A stretch of DNA of 64,000 nt from contig NZ_JAFMYU010000015.1 of NCBI RefSeq assembly GCF_017353255.1, positions 111,395-175,394 of the forward strand, written 5' to 3'. The translations under genes and the position numbers were made by a program. Under the pieces are notes generated by a model, which ran no database searches, was not told the DNA's origin, and saw nothing but the letters and a program-made list of their open reading frames with translations. Positions 60,398 to 64,000 of this stretch are shown in pieces. The DNA comes from Fibrella aquatilis (GTDB taxonomy: Bacteria > Bacteroidota > Bacteroidia > Cytophagales > Spirosomataceae). Numbering within the stretch: position 1 is the stretch's first letter; each line of letters starts with the position of its first letter.

Positions 60398-63334
60398 ATG
60401 AACCTAACGCTTCAGCAAACAGACCGTTTTGAAGACCGCCACAACGGTCTAGTTGATGCCGATTTCGACCAGATGCTCAAGGCCGTAGGCGTTGGTTCGG
60501 TCGATGAATTGATCGAGCAAACCGTACCAGCCAAAATCCGGTTGCCTCGTCCGCTCAACCTGCCCGAACCGAAAGGCGAACAGGCATTTTTGAGCGATTT
60601 CAAGAAACTCGCGCAGCAGAACAAAATCTTCACGTCCTACATCGGGCAGGGCTACTACGACACTATCACGCCCAACGTGATTCTGCGGAATATCCTGGAG
60701 AACCCGGCCTGGTACACCGCCTACACGCCCTATCAGGCCGAAATTGCCCAGGGTCGGCTAGAGGCGCTACTGAATTTTCAGACCGTGGTGTGCGACCTGA
60801 CGGGTATGCCCATTGCTAACGCGTCGTTGCTGGACGAAGCCACCGCCGCCGCCGAGGCCATGACCATGCTGCACAGCCAACGGCCCGCGCCACGCAAAAA
60901 AGCCGAAACGTTCTTTGTCTCGGACCGCTGCCACCCCCAAACCATCGAGGTGGTCCGCACCCGCGCCACGCCGCTGAACATCCGCGTGGTGGTGGGCGAC
61001 CACCGGCAGGTTGACCTTACCTCTGGCGATGTCTTTGCCCTGCTGCTACAATACCCCGCCACCGACGGCGAGGTGTTCGACTATACCGATCTTATTTCGG
61101 CGGCCCACGAACTGGGCGTTAACGTGGCCGTGGCGGCTGACCTTTTGGCCCTGACCATGCTCACCCCCCCCGGCGAAATGGGTGCCGACGTGGTGGTGGG
61201 TACGGCCCAGCGTTTTGGCGTGCCCATGGGCTTTGGTGGCCCCCATGCGGCCTTTTTCGCCACGAAAGATGCCTTCAAACGCCAGATTCCAGGTCGTATC
61301 ATCGGCGTGTCGGTGGATGCGCAGGGGCACCCTGCCTTGCGGATGGCCCTGCAAACGCGCGAGCAGCACATTCGCCGCGAAAAAGCCACGTCCAACATCT
61401 GCACGGCGCAGGTATTGCTGGCCGTTATGGCGGGTAGTTACGCCGTGTATCACGGTCCCCAACGCCTCCGTGCCATTGCCGAACGGACCCACGGGCTGAC
61501 CAAACTGTTCGCCAAAGCCGCCCGCCGCGCGGGCTACACCCTTGTTTCTGAAAACTATTTCGACACCATCACCCTCCGCGTTGACGACACCGAGTCGCTG
61601 AAGAAATCGGCACGGGCGGCGCAAATCAATCTGCGATATAGCGTTGACGGTGAGCAAGTTACATTATCATTCGACGAAGCCAAAACGCTCGATGACGTGA
61701 AGACGCTGTTCGACGTATTTGGTATTCAGGTAAGCGCCGACGACCTCGTGGGCATGATCGACAGCCTGGAACTGAGCTGGCCGGAGCGCCTGGTTCGGCA
61801 GTCGGACTACCTTACGCACCCTGTTTTCAACACGCACCACACCGAGCACGAAATGCTTCGGTATCTGAAGTCGCTGGAAGAAAAAGACCTCTCGCTGGTG
61901 CATTCAATGATTTCGCTGGGTAGCTGCACCATGAAACTCAACGCCACCGCCGAGATGATTCCCGTAACGTGGCCGGAGTTTGGCAAGATGCACCCCTTCG
62001 CGCCGAAAGATCAAACGCTTGGTTATCAGCAGCTTTTCACGGATCTGAACACCTGGCTGTGCGAGATCACGGGCTTCGCGGCCATGTCGCTGCAACCCAA
62101 CTCGGGTGCGCAGGGCGAGTACGCGGGGCTGATGGTGATTCGGGCATACCACGAAAGCCGCGGCGACACCCACCGCAACATTGCGCTCATTCCGCAGTCG
62201 GCGCACGGCACCAACCCCGCCTCTGCCGTCATGGCTGGTATGACCGTGGTGATTGTCAAGTGCGACGAGCGCGGCAACATCGATGTGGTCGATTTGACCG
62301 CCAAAGCCGAGCAACATGCCCATAACCTGGCTTGTCTGATGGTTACGTACCCGTCTACGCACGGCGTTTTCGAGGAAAGTATCATCGACATGTGCGCCAC
62401 GATCCACCAACATGGCGGGCAGGTGTATATGGATGGTGCCAACATGAACGCACAGGTGGGCCTGACCTCACCCGCTGCCATCGGGGCTGACGTTTGCCAC
62501 CTGAACCTGCACAAAACCTTCTGCATTCCGCACGGCGGCGGTGGCCCCGGTATGGGTCCCATTGGCGTGGCCAAGCAGTTGGTGCCGTTCCTGCCAGCGA
62601 ATCCTAACGCTAGCCATTCGTCTCAAAACGAGGGCGTTCGGTCAGGGGCCGTGTCGGCAGCACCGTACGGATCGGCGAGTATCCTCACGATTTCGTATGC
62701 TTACATTGCCATGATGGGCGGCGAAGGGCTGACCAACGCTACTAAGCGGGCTATCCTGAACGCCAACTACATCAAATCGCGCCTCGACGGGCATTTCGAA
62801 ACGCTTTACGCGGGCGTGAATGGCCGGGCCGCGCACGAGATGATTATCGACTGTCGGCCGCTGAAACAGTCGGTGGGCATTGAGGTAGAAGACATCGCCA
62901 AGCGGCTGATGGACTATTGCTTCCACGCGCCTACGGTGTCGTTTCCGGTGGCGGGCACGATGATGATCGAACCCACCGAGTCGGAGTCGAAAGCCGAACT
63001 CGACCGCTTCTGCGACGCCATGATTGCGATCCGCGACGAGATCCGCGAGATTGAAAACGGCGAAGCCGACCGCACCGAAAACGTGCTCAAACACGCGCCC
63101 CACACCGCCAACGTGGCCCTGGCCGACGACTGGAACCGGCCCTACAGCCGCGAGAAGGCCGTTTTTCCGCTGCCCTACGTCCGCGCTCGCAAATTCTGGC
63201 CAAGTGTCAGCCGCATCGACTCGGCCTACGGCGACCGTAACCTGGTGTGTTCATGCGTCCCCACCGACGCCTATGCCGACGAGGTTGTAACCTCAGACGA
63301 GCGGATGGTGGTGACAGATGGGGGAGGGTATTAA
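60398..63334 (+). CDS. gcvP: Glycine dehydrogenase (P protein)
   Basis: 978 residues, the fused full-length form. The N-half has [26 protein letters not shown] and [29 protein letters not shown]; the C-half has [39 protein letters not shown] and the PLP Lys706 in [21 protein letters not shown]. It decarboxylates glycine and passes the aminomethyl group to the H protein. gcvT and gcvH are not in the window, so the genes are dispersed. The next gene follows 24 bases on. Confidence 0.98.
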   Translation: MNLTLQQTDRFEDRHNGLVDADFDQMLKAVGVGSVDELIEQTVPAKIRLPRPLNLPEPKGEQAFLSDFKKLAQQNKIFTSYIGQGYYDTITPNVILRNILENPAWYTAYTPYQAEIAQGRLEALLNFQTVVCDLTGMPIANASLLDEATAAAEAMTMLHSQRPAPRKKAETFFVSDRCHPQTIEVVRTRATPLNIRVVVGDHRQVDLTSGDVFALLLQYPATDGEVFDYTDLISAAHELGVNVAVAADLLALTMLTPPGEMGADVVVGTAQRFGVPMGFGGPHAAFFATKDAFKRQIPGRIIGVSVDAQGHPALRMALQTREQHIRREKATSNICTAQVLLAVMAGSYAVYHGPQRLRAIAERTHGLTKLFAKAARRAGYTLVSENYFDTITLRVDDTESLKKSARAAQINLRYSVDGEQVTLSFDEAKTLDDVKTLFDVFGIQVSADDLVGMIDSLELSWPERLVRQSDYLTHPVFNTHHTEHEMLRYLKSLEEKDLSLVHSMISLGSCTMKLNATAEMIPVTWPEFGKMHPFAPKDQTLGYQQLFTDLNTWLCEITGFAAMSLQPNSGAQGEYAGLMVIRAYHESRGDTHRNIALIPQSAHGTNPASAVMAGMTVVIVKCDERGNIDVVDLTAKAEQHAHNLACLMVTYPSTHGVFEESIIDMCATIHQHGGQVYMDGANMNAQVGLTSPAAIGADVCHLNLHKTFCIPHGGGGPGMGPIGVAKQLVPFLPANPNASHSSQNEGVRSGAVSAAPYGSASILTISYAYIAMMGGEGLTNATKRAILNANYIKSRLDGHFETLYAGVNGRAAHEMIIDCRPLKQSVGIEVEDIAKRLMDYCFHAPTVSFPVAGTMMIEPTESESKAELDRFCDAMIAIRDEIREIENGEADRTENVLKHAPHTANVALADDWNRPYSREKAVFPLPYVRARKFWPSVSRIDSAYGDRNLVCSCVPTDAYADEVVTSDERMVVTDGGGY

Positions 63335-63358
63335 ACGTTAGACGTTGAACTCATTTCC

Positions 63359-63925
63359 ATGCAAGACATAGAGCCTTTCTATGGCTGGGAAAAGTATTAT
63401 GCCGCCTCTGAGGACGAGCGGTCTCCGTTTTATGAGCGGACCTACAATACCACCCAGTACGAGAACGATATCTACGGCTACTACATCCACCCCTACTGGG
63501 ACGAAATAGGCTCGGAGACGCTGTATTGCAAGATTCTCTACGCCAACTACGACCGGCAGGCGGTGATCATAGAGCTGTTTGGCGAGTGGAACGACACCCT
63601 TCACAACGACATCATGTTCCTGAAACGGCAGGTTATCGACCCGCTAACCCACGAGGGCATCAAATACTTTGTGCTCATCGGCGAAAACGTCCTCAACTTC
63701 CACGGTTCCGACGACAGCTATTACGAGGAATGGTTCGACGATGTGGAAGACGGCTGGATTGCGGCCATTAACTTCCCCGAATTTGTGGAAACCGAATGGA
63801 TGAAGTTCCGCCTCGACTACTACATCAACTTCGGCGGTACGCTCCACATTCCCAACTGGCGCACCCTGAAACCTATGGCTCTGGTCGACTTGGTTAATGG
63901 GTTGTTGGTGAGACGTTTAGGTTAG
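63359..63925 (+). CDS. Conserved hypothetical protein behind gcvP
   Basis: 188 residues, soluble, no signal. Very rich in Trp and Tyr (FYGWEKYYAAS, YGYYIHPYWDEIGSETLYCKIL) with an acidic stretch DDSYYEEWFDDVEDGW and a final IPNWRTLKPMALVDLV. I do not recognise a named domain. It likely shares a transcript with gcvP. Its stop is followed at once by a TGTACA-type repeat. Confidence 0.7.
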   Translation: MQDIEPFYGWEKYYAASEDERSPFYERTYNTTQYENDIYGYYIHPYWDEIGSETLYCKILYANYDRQAVIIELFGEWNDTLHNDIMFLKRQVIDPLTHEGIKYFVLIGENVLNFHGSDDSYYEEWFDDVEDGWIAAINFPEFVETEWMKFRLDYYINFGGTLHIPNWRTLKPMALVDLVNGLLVRRLG

Positions 63926-64000
63926 TGTACAATGTATAATGAATAATGGCTTCGCGCTCTAGGCCCCGCAGCGGCGGACCGTCTCGACTGCGCTCGGGGT
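63926..64000. repeat. First arm of a hairpin element, cut by the window end
   Basis: TGTACAATGTATAATGAATA at 63927 onward belongs to the TGTACA family; then GGCTTCGCGCTCTAGG and, after GCAGCGGCGGACCGTC, TCGACTGCGCTCGGGG match the 39335 element. The 16 bases between CCCC and TCGACTG are absent there. The second arm must lie beyond 64000. Confidence 0.8.

Overview
This window comes from a moderately GC-rich member of the Bacteroidota, most likely order Cytophagales and close to Spirosoma or its relatives (inference from gene content, no search was run). The evidence is a type IX secretion plug protein, a PorP/SprF-type protein, a very large protein with a gliding-motility C-terminal domain, a bacterial geranylgeranylglyceryl phosphate synthase, promoters of the TAnnTTTG type, and starts without clear Shine-Dalgarno sequences.

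Layout. 1-2770: the 5' part of a T9SS plug gene, an ABC-F ATPase and tRNA-Thr(CGT). 2770-4650: a short, visibly AT-richer patch next to the tRNA with a deleted vapBC pair, a Uma2-type protein and a small lipoprotein. 4644-15593: a long minus-strand block with two Planctomycete-type cytochrome genes, a DUF1501 partner, a frameshifted glycoside hydrolase, a Tat-exported beta-propeller and a D-aminoacylase. 15880-20561: M28 peptidase, MFS transporter, ArsR-type regulator and ruvB. 20718-26153: the giant surface protein, divergent from the PorP/SprF gene. 26245-32289: aspartate kinase, a TonB-C protein, GGGP synthase, two small membrane proteins, an orphan ECF sigma factor and two Tat-exported ferritin-like proteins. 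32555-46138: a lipoprotein, a second PSCyt/DUF1501 pair carrying a LamG domain, a GH53 galactanase, a polytopic membrane protein, an MscS channel, an S41 peptidase and a DUF2279 protein. 46373-53270: tRNA-Phe, a membrane FeS oxidoreductase pair, msrC, mnmD, a DUF4293 protein, an exported deaminase, a stand-alone SRA protein and small exported proteins. 53596-63925: a 2200-residue alpha-2-macroglobulin with a SusC-like insert, gcvP and a conserved hypothetical gene.

The most striking feature is not a gene. At least sixteen gaps between genes hold a long, nearly perfect inverted repeat with arms of about 21 to 47 bp, sitting exactly at or across stop codons, usually between convergent genes or behind an operon. 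Most arms are unrelated in sequence. Some share modules: TGTACATTGTTCATTATTC, TCGCTTCGCTGTCATT, and CCCTTCGACTGCGCTC with GGGTGACA. Inside several of them a roughly 16-bp motif, CGGTCCGCCGNTGCGG, appears to have been inserted, sometimes in only one arm. The hairpins probably end transcription in both directions. In three places they also supply coding sequence: the signal peptide of the T9SS plug protein, the last codons of the MFS transporter, and both stop codons of the MscS/S41 convergent pair.

The window has no CRISPR array, transposase, prophage or rRNA that I can see.
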